DNA from: Nocardia asteroides
Lineage (GTDB): Bacteria > Actinomycetota > Actinomycetes > Mycobacteriales > Mycobacteriaceae
Assembly (NCBI GenBank): GCA_019930625.1
Contig: CP082844.1
Location: 4,650,001 to 4,714,000 of the forward strand
DNA length: 64,000 nucleotides
Reading direction: 5' to 3'
A program made the position numbers and the translations under genes. This document shows, in pieces, positions 54,667-62,515 of the stretch. Each line of letters begins with the position of its first letter. Position 1 is the stretch's first letter. Below the pieces are notes generated by a model. The model had not been told where the DNA came from and did not search any database. It saw nothing but the letters and a program-made list of their open reading frames with translations.

Positions 54667-55887
54667 TCAGTCGACGCGATAGCCTTCATCTGTCGCGACG
54701 ATATCGGTGACCTCCCCTTGGGGCCGGCCGCAGCGGCGAGCGCAGCCGGACCAATGCTGACGCCCGGCCACCGCGACGTCTGTTGGGGGCATCGCCTGCG
54801 GGACATCTCGGCCCGCGGAGGTTCCGGAAACCGGCGACTCGGCCTGCTCGGTTCGGGCGGGTAGCACGCGGCCCGTGTCGATCGCCGCGGCGACGTCGGC
54901 TCGGACGTCGGTGTGCGACTTCGCGCAGCCCGGTTGCCCGGCGCAGGCGCTGACCAGCAGCCACGGCGAGTCGGCGTCGAAGATCAAGCCCATCGGGGCG
55001 AGCACGCGCACGACCTGCTCGGCGGCCCATTCCTCCAGGTCGGTGACCACCAGACTGCGCCACGGCGTGAGGAAGACCGGTCGCTCGACCGCCGCGAGGA
55101 ACTCGGCCGTACGGGCGGGCAGGGACCCGAGGCGCACACCGGCGCCGAGACCGACCAGTCCGTTGTCCTGCTCGAGCCATCCGATCGGAATGCTCCGGGG
55201 CGGGCAGAAGTGGAGCCGCTCGGCGCCGGGAGACAGGCCGAGGAGATCGACGACGCGTTCGGCGCCCCGTTCGATGTCGCGCAGCCGCCAGCGGCCCGCG
55301 TCGTCACCCCGCAGTCGCAGGAACCCGTGGGCGGCGGCGAGCATGACATCGACCGCGTCGGCGGCGGCCACCCGCACGCCGCTGTCACCGCCTGCCAGCA
55401 ACAACGCGAACTCGTCCCTCCCGACCGCGTGCATGCCGATGTCGGCGCCGAGTCCGCTGACGTCACCGCGCCCGTCGTCGAGGGTGAACAGCACTCGGCC
55501 GGGAAGCTGCGCCAGCCGCGGCGCCGCGCGCAAGCCCGCGTCCAGCACGGGAACCAGCGGGTGCACGTCCGCCGAGCCGCCGATCCGGCCGGACAGCGGC
55601 GAGGCGATGATATTGCGCACCCGTTCGTGCGTGCTGCTCGGCAGCAGGCCCGCGGCGGCCAGCCGGTCCGTCAGTGCCCCGGCGTCGCGCACCTGGCGCA
55701 ACTGGACGTTTCCCCGTGAGGTGAGCTCGATATTCCCGTCCGCGAGATCGTGCGCGGCCTCCGCCAGCGTCTGCACCTGCACGGGCCCCAGGCGCCCGCC
55801 GGGCACCCGGATTCGCGCGAGCGGCCCGTCGGCCGCGTCGTGCAACCGCAACACACCCGGGCAGGAATCAGGAGCACGTCGTGTCAT
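54667..55887 (-). CDS. cobG: CobG, precorrin-3B synthase
   Basis: 406 residues of the nitrite/sulfite reductase-like fold. PGVLRLHDAADGPLARIRVP and GNIELTSRGNVQLRQV at the N-terminus, and iron-sulfur cysteines CAGQPGCAKSHTDVR plus the last two in WSGCARRCGRP. It is the oxygen-dependent ring-contraction enzyme of the aerobic B12 route, consistent with cobL, cobK, cobIJ and cobH nearby. Convergent with ddaH. Confidence 0.94.
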   Translation of the reverse strand: MTRRAPDSCPGVLRLHDAADGPLARIRVPGGRLGPVQVQTLAEAAHDLADGNIELTSRGNVQLRQVRDAGALTDRLAAAGLLPSSTHERVRNIIASPLSGRIGGSADVHPLVPVLDAGLRAAPRLAQLPGRVLFTLDDGRGDVSGLGADIGMHAVGRDEFALLLAGGDSGVRVAAADAVDVMLAAAHGFLRLRGDDAGRWRLRDIERGAERVVDLLGLSPGAERLHFCPPRSIPIGWLEQDNGLVGLGAGVRLGSLPARTAEFLAAVERPVFLTPWRSLVVTDLEEWAAEQVVRVLAPMGLIFDADSPWLLVSACAGQPGCAKSHTDVRADVAAAIDTGRVLPARTEQAESPVSGTSAGRDVPQAMPPTDVAVAGRQHWSGCARRCGRPQGEVTDIVATDEGYRVD

Positions 55888-55931
55888 AACGATCCCAGCC
55901 TACGGACGCGCCGGGCGCGGCGAACGGCCGG

Positions 55932-56948
55932 TTACGCCGCGATCGTCCGCACCCAATCGATGACGGCGGCCCGATACTCGGCGGTGTTCCGCGCGAGATT
56001 GACCGAATGGCCGCTGGCGCGCAGCACATAGGTGCGCAGCTGGGCGGCCGGGCCGAAGAACGGCGCTTCGGCGGCGTGCAATGTCTCGGCGTTCGCGCAG
56101 ACCGCGTACCCGGGGCCGCAGGAGAGCCGGTCCAGGCTGCCGTCGACGACCAGGACCGGGACGTCGATGAAGTTGGTCATCGGCGGGATGGTGGAGGTCA
56201 GGCCATCGGGATACTCCATCGGCGAGAACACTTCCTTGGTCGCCTCGTCGACGGCGAGAACCTCGGGATCGGCCGTCTCGGGGGCGAAGAAATTGCCCGC
56301 GCGGGTACCGGGCCGGGTCGTCAGATAGCCGAGATCGTATCCGCCCGCGGCGAATCGCGGGTCCTCGGCGGCTTGGTGATAGGTGGAGATCACGCCGAGG
56401 ACCTCGGCCACATTGAGAGCGTGGGAGAAGCCGGTGAGCAGCACGCCGTCGACGTCCTGGTACGTGCTGGCCTCCAAGACGTCGATACCCGAGCTGAGCG
56501 AATGACCGCCGGTGACGACTGTGCCGAACGGCGGCGCGCCCGCCAGCCCTCGGCGCAGGGCCTGAACGATGTCGTGCAGGGCGCGAGCCGAGACCGACGC
56601 CGTGACCTGCGTGCTCGGCGGTCTCGTGCTCGCGCCGTTGCCGAGCCGATCGACCACCAGCGTCGCGATCCCCGCGGCATTCATCGCGCGCCGGAAACTG
56701 TAGGTCTCGGGTGCGTAAGGGAAGTCCCAGTACGTGTGGTTGTAATTGGATCCCGCGATGAGCACCATGACGGTGTCGGTCGCGTGTGCCGTGGGAGTGC
56801 ACAGGGAACCGGCCATCACGCCCAGCGGGACGGGGATGGACAACGATTCGCAGCGACCCGGATCATCCTCGGCATAGGCCACGCCGGGTGTCAGGCAGAG
56901 CAGGAGCGCCGCCGCGGACGCGGCGATCGACCGTAGCGAGGTTCGCAC
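55932..56948 (-). CDS. Secreted alpha/beta-hydrolase
   Basis: 338 residues from the GTG at 56948, which gives a clean signal peptide (RTSLRSIAASAAALLLCLTP, GVAYA). An ATG at 57047 adds 33 residues and overlaps an upstream stop as TGATG, so the start is uncertain. Catalytic triad: Ser in TGGHSLSSGID, Asp in VVDGSLDRLSCG, His in RASGHSVNLARN. Exported esterase or lipase-like enzyme; substrate unknown. Confidence 0.82.
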   Translation of the reverse strand: MRTSLRSIAASAAALLLCLTPGVAYAEDDPGRCESLSIPVPLGVMAGSLCTPTAHATDTVMVLIAGSNYNHTYWDFPYAPETYSFRRAMNAAGIATLVVDRLGNGASTRPPSTQVTASVSARALHDIVQALRRGLAGAPPFGTVVTGGHSLSSGIDVLEASTYQDVDGVLLTGFSHALNVAEVLGVISTYHQAAEDPRFAAGGYDLGYLTTRPGTRAGNFFAPETADPEVLAVDEATKEVFSPMEYPDGLTSTIPPMTNFIDVPVLVVDGSLDRLSCGPGYAVCANAETLHAAEAPFFGPAAQLRTYVLRASGHSVNLARNTAEYRAAVIDWVRTIAA

Positions 56949-57046
56949 GCGACGCAGGCTATGCGCTAAAATAATGGCGCGCAATACCTTTCGCCTACGC
57001 ACATCCCCGCTCGGGTCCTGGCCAGCTGGACCGTCACTCGTTCCCA

Positions 57047-57349
57047 TCAGGCTGTTTCACTATGTTCGCGGGCCGGTGTCGGCATGGCGAGAAGGAACTC
57101 GGTGACGTCGTCGATCGCTCCGGTCCGACGACCTCGAACGAGCGGCGTCGAGAGGGCGCAACCCAACTCGGGACGGCGGCGAAGCGGTATCAGCTGTCGA
57201 GACCCGCATTGCTTGTCGAGGTCTTCGGGGGTGTCGTAGATCATGATGGAGAACACGGTGGCCTGCGACCCGCCCGAGCCCGGGGGTCGGTAGCGCGCCT
57301 GACTACCCGGCGAACGCCGATACCCCACATAATTTTCCGTGGCTATCAC
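57047..57349 (-). CDS. Possible small hypothetical protein
   Basis: A frame of about 100 codons from the GTG at 57349 reads protein-like in its middle (ATVFSIMIYDTPEDLDKQCG) and ends TGATG into the possible long start of the hydrolase gene, which suggests coupling. No family is recognised and no good ribosome-binding site is seen. It may be a remnant or not a gene at all; otherwise the 56949-57443 stretch is empty. Confidence 0.3.
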   Translation of the reverse strand: MIATENYVGYRRSPGSQARYRPPGSGGSQATVFSIMIYDTPEDLDKQCGSRQLIPLRRRPELGCALSTPLVRGRRTGAIDDVTEFLLAMPTPAREHSETA

Positions 57350-57443
57350 ATAGTTGGTGCCGCCGAGCGTGCACTCGGATGCAACGAGATCGCGTCCGGA
57401 GGGTGAATGTCCGGGACGAGCGGTGAACAAGGAGCGCGGGGAC

Positions 57444-58517
57444 GTGGGGTCGACGAGACAAGGGGCGGATACCCGGGCGGTGCATTTCGTCGGTAGTTTT
57501 CCGGCCGAGAGCACGGAAGTGGCGATGCGGGCCATGCTCGACAGCGCTGGGCCGCGATTACGTACCCTGCCCACCGGAGAGACGCGCCGTTACGAGTTCT
57601 ACATTCAGCCCATCATCGAAGACCTGGTCGCCCGAGGTGTCCTGGCGGTGAAGAAGCCCGGATCGTGGCGCTCGAGCCGGGAGCGGACGATCCATCGCGC
57701 CCCGCGCGGCACCGAATTGTCCGGCGCGGGCCTGGATCTCGGATATCTCCGCGAGGCCGAAGAGGCGCTGCCCCTCCTCCGTGAGCTCCGCGGCGAGCGG
57801 GAGCTGCCCGATCTCGCGCTCCAGATCGGCATGCCGACCGACTTCACGTTGACGTTCATCGCCATGGGGGCATCAGGCGTGCGGCGGCATCGCCGGGCAT
57901 TCTTCGACGCCACCGTGCGCGACATCACGGCCATGCGGGAGCTGGCAGGCGACGACATCGTCGTGCAGCTCGAGGCCACCGCGGAGCTGGTGCTCATGTC
58001 GAAAACGCAACCGCTGCACCGGCTGATCGATCGGGCGCTGGGGCTGGGGGAGGGAATCGCCGCGCTGGCCGCGGCCGCTCCGGAGGGAACCCGTTTCGGG
58101 GTCCACCTCTGCCTCGGCAGCTTGCGCAACAAAGCCCGGGGAAGGTTGCGGAACGCGCGGCCCCTGGTCGATCTGGCCAATTCCGTCGTCCGGCATTGGC
58201 CGCGGGCGCGCGCTCTGGAATTCGTGCACGGCCCCGTGGCGGCAGGTGACATACCACCGTCGACGAAAGCCGAATTCTATGCGCCCCTGGCGGAGTTGTC
58301 CTTGGGTGCGGGCACGGATTTCTATGCCGGGTTGGTGCACGACCTACCCACCGCCTCGCAACAGTCGCACACATTGCGGGTCATCGAGACCGCGCTGGGG
58401 CGCCCGGTCGACGGAGTCGCCTGCGCGTGCGGTCTCGGCCGCCGTCCCCGCCCGGTCGCGGACGAACTCATGGCCCGAGCCCAATTGCTCGCGGCGAGCG
58501 GGGCGACGGACGATTGA
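57444..58517 (+). CDS. MetE/UROD-superfamily-like hypothetical protein
   Basis: 357 residues from the GTG at 57444, preceded by AAGGAG; a GTG at 57423 is also possible. AVHFVGSFPAESTEVAMRAM, RLRTLPTGETRRYEFYIQPI, LALQIGMPTDFTLTFIAM, FGVHLCLGSLRNKARGR and a C-terminal CACGLGRRP resemble the TIM-barrel of cobalamin-independent methionine synthase, with His and Cys at the zinc-ligand-like positions. It lacks the N-terminal MetE half. A stand-alone methyl- or alkyl-transferase is possible; function not assigned. Confidence 0.75.
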   Translation: MGSTRQGADTRAVHFVGSFPAESTEVAMRAMLDSAGPRLRTLPTGETRRYEFYIQPIIEDLVARGVLAVKKPGSWRSSRERTIHRAPRGTELSGAGLDLGYLREAEEALPLLRELRGERELPDLALQIGMPTDFTLTFIAMGASGVRRHRRAFFDATVRDITAMRELAGDDIVVQLEATAELVLMSKTQPLHRLIDRALGLGEGIAALAAAAPEGTRFGVHLCLGSLRNKARGRLRNARPLVDLANSVVRHWPRARALEFVHGPVAAGDIPPSTKAEFYAPLAELSLGAGTDFYAGLVHDLPTASQQSHTLRVIETALGRPVDGVACACGLGRRPRPVADELMARAQLLAASGATDD

Positions 58518-58656
58518 ATTCGTGCACCCCTGCGCGCAGTGACATCGGACCTCCTCTCCCGCAACGTCATTCGGTGCGCACGTTTCGTCCCCGGAGCGAA
58601 TATCGGCGGCTGGCAATGACTTTTGTTACGATCCCGATCAGCGAGATCGGGGAGGT

Positions 58657-59469
58657 ATGGTGTCCGGCATGGAGCGAGCACCGCGTGGCGTCGATCCGAA
58701 CCTGCCGAATTCAGCCCGGGTATACGACTATCTCCTCGGCGGCAAAGACAATTACGAAGTGGACCGGGCGGTCGCGCACCGAATGCTGTCCATCGCCCCG
58801 GACACCCGGACCCTCGCCTGGTTCAGTCGCAAATTCCTGGTGCACGCGGTCCAGTTCGCCGCGGAGGCCGGGATCCGGCAGTTCATCGACCTCGGCGCGG
58901 GTATCCCGACCTCGCCCAATGTGCACGAAGTCGTCCACGAGATCGATCCGTCGGCGCGGGTGGTGTACGTCGATTTCGACCCGGTCGTGTACGCGCATTG
59001 CAATGCCCTGCTGACCGGTGCGGAGGGCGTGACGGCGATGCTGGGTGATGTGCGCCGTACGGACGACCTTCTCGACCGGCTGCGGCACGAAGAGTTCATC
59101 GACTTCGATGAGCCGGTGGCGATCACGTTGGTCGGGGTCCTGCACTTCGTGATGGACGGCGAGGGCCCGGCCGACATCGTCGCCCGGCTCCGTGCGGCCA
59201 TGGCGCCGGGAAGCTATCTGGCATTCACGCACGGCTCCGACGACAGCGATCGGGACTTCATCGACCAGTCGTCGTCGGACACCGCCAACTCCTCGGCCCA
59301 GGTGGCGTATCGCTCCCCCGCCCGAGTCGAATCGTTCTTCGAGGGCTTCGACATGATCGATCCCGGCGTAGTCCCCCTGCAACAGTGGCTCGAGGAGGAC
59401 CTTCCCGCCACCAAGCTGGTGCTCCTGGGCGGGGTGGTCCGCAAGACCTCGGACCGAAGCGACGACTAA
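58657..59469 (+). CDS. SAM-dependent methyltransferase (DUF574 / Methyltransf_19)
   Basis: About 270 residues. GVDPNLPNSARVYDYLLGGK then DNYEVDR at the N-terminus, FIDLGAGIPTSPNVHEV and ARVVYVDFDPVVYAHCNALL, and VGVLHFVMDGEGPADIVARL are the hallmarks of this actinobacterial family. A GGAGG touches the first ATG, so the true start may be GTG 58660 or ATG 58669. Substrates are unknown; family members are very numerous in Streptomyces and Nocardia. Confidence 0.88.
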   Translation: MVSGMERAPRGVDPNLPNSARVYDYLLGGKDNYEVDRAVAHRMLSIAPDTRTLAWFSRKFLVHAVQFAAEAGIRQFIDLGAGIPTSPNVHEVVHEIDPSARVVYVDFDPVVYAHCNALLTGAEGVTAMLGDVRRTDDLLDRLRHEEFIDFDEPVAITLVGVLHFVMDGEGPADIVARLRAAMAPGSYLAFTHGSDDSDRDFIDQSSSDTANSSAQVAYRSPARVESFFEGFDMIDPGVVPLQQWLEEDLPATKLVLLGGVVRKTSDRSDD

Positions 59470-59478
59470 GGTCGGCGT

Positions 59479-59919
59479 ATGTCCGAAATCTCCGCCCTCG
59501 CAGACCGGCTGGCCATCGTCGATGTGATCACCAAGATGTTCGTCTACACCGATCAAAAACGCTGGGAAGGCCTGTCGGCCGAGGTGTTCACGCCGAAGGT
59601 GGATTTCGACGGCGGTTTCGGCGGGCCGGTCGGTGAGCGGTCCGCGGCCGACATCATCGCTGATTGGCGCACCGGCCTGGCCGACCTCGACGAAGTGCAC
59701 CACCAGTCCGGTAATCACCTCATCGATGTGGACGGTGACACGGCGCGGGTGCACGCCGACGCCATCGCGGTGCACGTCAAGAACGCCGCGGTCGAGGGCA
59801 AGACCCGTACGTTCGTCGGCAGCTACTCCCTCGGCGTCGAACGCACCGCGGACGGGTGGCGGGTCAATCGGTTCCACTACCACCTCAAGGTGATCGACGG
59901 GAACGCCGACTTGGTGTAG
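59479..59919 (+). CDS. SnoaL-like / NTF2-fold protein
   Basis: 146 residues. LADRLAIVDVITKMFVYTDQ, KRWEGLSAEVFTPKVDFDGG, VHHQSGNHLIDVDGDTARVH and RTADGWRVNRFHYHLKVIDG form the SnoaL_4 cone-shaped fold. Nine bases after the methyltransferase, so likely co-transcribed. Enzyme or binding role unknown. Confidence 0.88.
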   Translation: MSEISALADRLAIVDVITKMFVYTDQKRWEGLSAEVFTPKVDFDGGFGGPVGERSAADIIADWRTGLADLDEVHHQSGNHLIDVDGDTARVHADAIAVHVKNAAVEGKTRTFVGSYSLGVERTADGWRVNRFHYHLKVIDGNADLV

Positions 59920-60035
59920 GTCCGGGCATCGCTCGCGACTCCGGATCGTATCGGTGCGCAATGGGCTCGCGATCCGCGATCTGATCGGCGGCGGTGTCGT
60001 GAACGACTGGTCGCCTTGTCACCGACGAGCGATCG

Positions 60036-61592
60036 TCACGGTGCGGTGGCCGGTTCCGCTTCCTGCCGAGCGCGCGCGGGTTTCGTTTTCGCGTGTGAGC
60101 GTCCCGGCGCCCACACGCCGATGAGGACCGCGGCGACGAGAGTGACTATGCCCAGCGCCAGCGCGGATTGCTGCGCTCCGTGGACGAATGCGGTCTCGGC
60201 GAACTCGGCCAGCGGTGCGGCTTGTGGCCCCATCCGCTCGGTCACCTGCAACGCCGCGGCCAGCGAGTCGCCGACCGGTTCGCGGATCGGTTCGGGCAAC
60301 CGGGGCAGGGCAGGCGCGATGCGGTCGCTGTACCCCGCGGCCAAGACGCTGCCCGAGATGGCGATGCCGACGGCCGCGCCGACTTCGCGCGCCGCGTCGT
60401 TCACCGCCGCCGCTACGCCGTGCTTCTCCACAGGGGTGCCCGCGATGATCGCCGCCGTCGCCGGCGCGGTGCACAAGCCGACGCCCGTGCTCATCACCAG
60501 CAACGACCAGACCAGATCGAGGTAGGTGGTATGGGTGTCGATCCTGGACATCGCGAGCAGCGCGATGGCGATGATCGCCAGCCCGGAGGCGATCGGCAAC
60601 CGCAACCCGACCCGCTCGGCGAGCCGCGGCGCCACGACCGAGACCGCCACCATCGGCACCATCATCGGCGCCATCGCCAAAGCCGACGTCAGCGGCCCAT
60701 ACCCGAGAATCAGCTGAAGGAACTGGACCATCAGGAGGAAGGCGCCGAAGGACACCAGGAACTGCACCATCACCGCCGCGGTACCGGAGCCGAACCCCCG
60801 ATCGGCGAACAACCGCACATCCAGCAGCGGGTGCGCCACCCGTGACTCGACCGTCACGAACACCACCCCCGCCAGCACCGCCGCGACGGCCATGGCGATC
60901 ACCACCGGATCCAGCCAGCCGCGCTCGGGCGCCTCGATCGCGGCCACGACGAGCAATCCCACCGCGAGGGCAGCCGTCGCCGCCCCCCACAGGTCGATCC
61001 GCGGGCGAGTCCGGTCCACCGACTCCGGCACAGTGAACCCGGCGATCATCAGCAACAGTCCCGCTACGGCCATGGCGAGAAAGACCGAGACCCAGGACCA
61101 GGGCTCCAGCAGCAGACCGGAACCGAGGATGCCGAGCACCGCGCCGATACCGGCGACACCCGCCCACAGCCCCACGGCGTACGCCCGGCGGGATTCCGGG
61201 AACCCGGCGGTGATCAGCGACAGCGTCGACGGCATGACCAGGGCGGCGCCCGCACCTGCCGCCGCCCGCGTCGCGATCAGCCAGCCGGGTGTGTCCAGCA
61301 GCAGCGGCGCCGCGGAGGCGGCCGCGAACACGAAGAGCCCGATGATCAGCATCGCCCGCCGCCCGTACCGGTCGCCGAGCGCGCCCGCCGGAAGCACCAG
61401 GCAGGCCAGCGCGAGGGTGTACCCGTCGACGACCCAGGTCAGCTGTTGCTGACTGGCTCCGGTCGCGGCGGCGATCTCGGGCAGCGCGGTATACAGGGCC
61501 GCCATCGACGCGACCACAAGGGCCAGGGCGGAGCAGGATATCGCTAACATCCACCGCTGGGCGGCGGACAACCGTGTCGCGGTGGATTCCAT
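60036..61592 (-). CDS. MFS efflux transporter (DHA2, 14-helix EmrB/QacA type)
   Basis: 518 residues with 14 membrane segments. WVVDGYTLALACLVLPAGAL then GDRYGRRA (motif A), ATRAAAGAGAALVMPSTLSL and LWAGVAGIGAVLGILGSG (motif C) are typical. GGGGAGG lies before the start. It should be a proton-driven drug exporter, under control of the divergent TetR protein through the palindrome at 61626-61648. Confidence 0.93.
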   Translation of the reverse strand: MESTATRLSAAQRWMLAISCSALALVVASMAALYTALPEIAAATGASQQQLTWVVDGYTLALACLVLPAGALGDRYGRRAMLIIGLFVFAAASAAPLLLDTPGWLIATRAAAGAGAALVMPSTLSLITAGFPESRRAYAVGLWAGVAGIGAVLGILGSGLLLEPWSWVSVFLAMAVAGLLLMIAGFTVPESVDRTRPRIDLWGAATAALAVGLLVVAAIEAPERGWLDPVVIAMAVAAVLAGVVFVTVESRVAHPLLDVRLFADRGFGSGTAAVMVQFLVSFGAFLLMVQFLQLILGYGPLTSALAMAPMMVPMVAVSVVAPRLAERVGLRLPIASGLAIIAIALLAMSRIDTHTTYLDLVWSLLVMSTGVGLCTAPATAAIIAGTPVEKHGVAAAVNDAAREVGAAVGIAISGSVLAAGYSDRIAPALPRLPEPIREPVGDSLAAALQVTERMGPQAAPLAEFAETAFVHGAQQSALALGIVTLVAAVLIGVWAPGRSHAKTKPARARQEAEPATAP

Positions 61593-61625
61593 GACGCCTC
61601 CCCAAAAAGGAAACCAACAGTATCG

Positions 61626-61648
61626 CTACGCTACTATCAGTAGCATAG
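61626..61648. promoter_or_regulatory. TetR operator candidate
   Basis: CTACGCTACTATCAGTAGCATAG: a 23-bp inverted repeat centred on 61637 with one mismatched pair, between the divergent MFS and TetR starts and 34 bases from the MFS start codon. Confidence 0.8.
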
Positions 61649-61695
61649 GTGGGCCAGGTGGCGATAGGCGTCGCGGAAGGAGGAATGTTCGTTCC

Positions 61696-62382
61696 ATGAC
61701 CGGTGCCGCCGACCCGATGCCGCACGACTCCGCTCGCGACGACGATGTCGATCCGCGCAAGCTGCGTTCCCGAGCCAGGCTGCTCGACGCCGCGACCGCC
61801 CTGCTCCAAGCCGGTGGGCTGGAAGCGGTCACCGTCGAGGCGGTCACGACGATGTCCAAAGTCGCGCGCACCACGCTGTACCGGCATTTCGACAACGCCA
61901 TGCAGTTGCGCGCCGCCACGCTCGAGCGCCTGCTTCCTCCGGTCATCGAGGCGCCGCCCGCCGGTCCGCTACGGCAGCGTCTGACCGAAATGCTCAGCAG
62001 GCATGCCGCGGTCGTCGACGAGGCTCCGCTGCAGACGTCCACATTGGCGTGGCTGGCTACCGGTGAACGCGGCGAGTCCGGCGCGGGCCCGGCGTTCACG
62101 TCGCTTCGTCAGCGGCTCATCGAGCAGTATCGCCAGCCCTTCGACCAGCTCTTCGACGATCCGGAGGTGCGCGGGCAACTCGGCGAGTTCGACGTGACGC
62201 ATGCGTTGACCCAGCTCGTCGGTCCGATCGTCTTCGCCAGGCTGGTCGGCCTCGGCCCTACCACCCCGGCCGACTGTGCGCGGCTCGTGGACGACTTCTT
62301 GGCCGCCCGCGCGAGCGACCGTGACCGCCGCGCGGCCGAGCCGGCCGGACACGTGGTCGAAGCCGATCGGGACGGCAGGTAG
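61696..62382 (+). CDS. TetR-family repressor
   Basis: 228 residues from the ATG at 61696. HTH at about 22-65: SRARLLDAATALLQAGGLEA, VTVEAVTTMSKVARTTLYRH and FDNAMQLRAA. The C-terminal ligand domain is helical with FTSLRQRLIEQYRQPFDQLF. It should repress the divergent MFS gene and itself. The cobalamin riboswitch begins directly after its stop. Confidence 0.9.
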   Translation: MTGAADPMPHDSARDDDVDPRKLRSRARLLDAATALLQAGGLEAVTVEAVTTMSKVARTTLYRHFDNAMQLRAATLERLLPPVIEAPPAGPLRQRLTEMLSRHAAVVDEAPLQTSTLAWLATGERGESGAGPAFTSLRQRLIEQYRQPFDQLFDDPEVRGQLGEFDVTHALTQLVGPIVFARLVGLGPTTPADCARLVDDFLAARASDRDRRAAEPAGHVVEADRDGR

Positions 62383-62515
62383 GCTCGGCGTGCTCGGCGG
62401 ACGACGAGGAAACCGGTGGAAGTCCGGTGCGGTCGCGCCACTGTAGAAAAGCCAGACCCTCCCCGGCGAGCAGCGAACCCCCGATGGGCGCGTCACCCGA
62501 GGAAGGCTGCCACCC
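62383..62515 (+). ncRNA. Cobalamin riboswitch upstream of cobN
   Basis: The 133-base leader has the conserved elements in order: GAGGAAACCGGTGGAAGTCC (about 62406-62425), GGTGCGGTCGCGCCACTGT (about 62426-62444; the GCCACTG B12-box) and AGCCAGACCC (about 62450-62459). Further arms follow up to a GAGGAAGG that serves as ribosome-binding site for cobN, so binding of adenosylcobalamin would hide the translation start. I saw no second copy before the other cob genes. Confidence 0.92.
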
